From positions 1 through 5,858 of the forward strand of contig RFNI01000247.1 in NCBI GenBank assembly GCA_009927245.1: a stretch of DNA of 5,858 nt, given 5' to 3'. A program made the translations under genes and the position numbers. Below are positions 5,186-5,858 of the stretch, piece after piece. Under the pieces are notes generated by a model that was given only the letters and a program-made list of their open reading frames with translations, did no database searches and was not told the DNA's origin. The DNA comes from Actinomycetota bacterium (GTDB lineage: Bacteria; Actinomycetota; Actinomycetes; Actinomycetales; Microbacteriaceae). How positions within the stretch are numbered: the stretch's first letter is position 1; each line of letters opens with the position of its first letter.

Positions 5186-5858
5186 ATGAACACCAACGAA
5201 TCTCAACTCAAGCTGCTCAGCATAGGTCTCAAGAAATCCAGGACCCAAAGAATCCTTGAGGAATATCAAAGCGATGCTCAATTGGATCCGAATGCAAAGA
5301 GAACAGCGATCTTCAGGATTCTTAAGAGCTATTTCTGGGTCAGTTACCTTAGCGCTCCTTTAGTTTTCCTTATTGGCGCTATAGGGTTTATGGCTACCTT
5401 TAGGTCACTGTGGCTATGGGCCTCATGCCTGCTCTTAGCTTCTCTGTTTACTACTCAGAGCACATCCGAGGAGACGCTTGCCTCAAAAACATTCAAGTTG
5501 TACAAGCTATTCGTTGGCTTCTTGGTTTTGGTTGCTTGCTACTTTTCTATACGCTTTGATAACACCTCTGAATGGGGCCTTACAGACAATTTAGATTTTT
5601 ATCTTGGTAGCACTGTCTACATTGTTGGCGGGGCAATTGCTTTAGTTGCGTTCATAACAATCGCAGTTGAATTATTCAAATCTGAGGACAAGTTAATCCA
5701 GACCCAAAGGCTAGTGTTTGTTCTATTCACTGTTTGCATTTACTTGAGCAGTAACTACACAGCCTTTTACCCTTACAGCTTCTCTTATTTAATCCAGGCT
5801 TCACTGACAGCTCTCCTATTCACTGCATCCTCTTTAAAGAGAAAACCCGCCTTGGCCT
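5186..5858 (+). CDS. Polytopic membrane protein of unknown function, partial (no stop before window end)
   Basis: The frame from the ATG at 5186 stays open for 224 codons to the window edge. I do not recognise the family. A soluble, charged N-terminus (1-48) looks helical (LKLLSIGLKKSRTQRILEEY, 8-27) and is probably cytoplasmic. About six hydrophobic segments follow: roughly 49-72, 75-90, 105-124, 139-164, 176-195 and 198-217. Connecting loops are short and carry charged residues, for example TSEETLASK (93-101) and KSEDKL (165-170). No ABC Walker motif, lipobox or catalytic motif is visible. The gene begins two bases after the padR stop, so the two are almost certainly co-transcribed. Small membrane proteins co-transcribed with PadR regulators are common, some with an N-terminal HAAS-type domain; I cannot confirm one here. 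The last codons read KRKPALA and overlap a terminator arm, so the stop codon is probably only a few bases beyond the edge. Confidence 0.8.
   Translation, partial: MNTNESQLKLLSIGLKKSRTQRILEEYQSDAQLDPNAKRTAIFRILKSYFWVSYLSAPLVFLIGAIGFMATFRSLWLWASCLLLASLFTTQSTSEETLASKTFKLYKLFVGFLVLVACYFSIRFDNTSEWGLTDNLDFYLGSTVYIVGGAIALVAFITIAVELFKSEDKLIQTQRLVFVLFTVCIYLSSNYTAFYPYSFSYLIQASLTALLFTASSLKRKPALA
5840..5858 (+). terminator. Left arm of a probable terminator, cut by the window edge
   Basis: Positions 5840-5856 (AGAAAACCCGCCTTGGC) are identical over 17 bases to 4478-4494, the left part of the terminator described at 4475-4511. The matching right arm would lie just outside the window. If present, it would end the padR-membrane protein operon, with the A-run helping a convergent minus-strand transcript. 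The hairpin itself cannot be seen. Confidence 0.5.

Noticed and set aside
1..5858. CRISPR array, tRNA, rRNA, phage or transposase genes
   Set aside because: No regular repeat-spacer pattern, cloverleaf, rRNA signature or recombinase motif was seen on either strand.

Overview
The window looks like chromosomal DNA from a small-genome, moderate-GC actinobacterium. GC is about mid-40s percent by eye. A planktonic Microbacteriaceae lineage of the Aquiluna/Rhodoluna kind is my best guess. Support comes from the cbs and metB products, which resemble, from memory, the mycobacterial Rv1077/Rv1079 pair. The permease N-terminus is also of an actinobacterial type, and two promoters place a TANNNT -10 box exactly where a leaderless mRNA would need it. 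The taxon is an inference.

Left part (about 1-4456, minus strand, so transcription runs from high to low coordinates). cbs (cystathionine beta-synthase with a CBS-domain pair), then metB (cystathionine gamma-synthase/lyase family) after 9 bases, then a class I SAM-dependent methyltransferase overlapping by one base, then a 72-base gap, then a lipoprotein solute-binding protein, then, after 9 bases, an amino-acid ABC permease cut by the left edge. Together these look like a sulfur amino-acid module: Cbs plus a lyase-type MetB would convert homocysteine to cysteine by reverse transsulfuration, next to an amino-acid importer. The importer substrate is not shown by the sequence.

Middle (4457-4859). 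A Rho-independent terminator separates cbs from a small membrane-anchored protein of unknown function (minus strand). A divergent AT-rich promoter region with an inverted repeat then leads to the right-hand operon.

Right part (4860-5858, plus strand). A PadR-type regulator is followed two bases later by a polytopic membrane protein of at least 224 residues that is still open at the window edge. The last bases repeat the left arm of the terminator at 4483-4511, so the operon probably ends just outside.

The most unusual signal is a 55-base near-perfect hairpin (385-439) lying wholly inside the first codons of the permease gene, just after the binding-protein gene. It looks like an intra-operon terminator or attenuator forced into coding sequence. 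I see no CRISPR array, tRNA, rRNA, insertion sequence or clearly novel defence or metabolic system.
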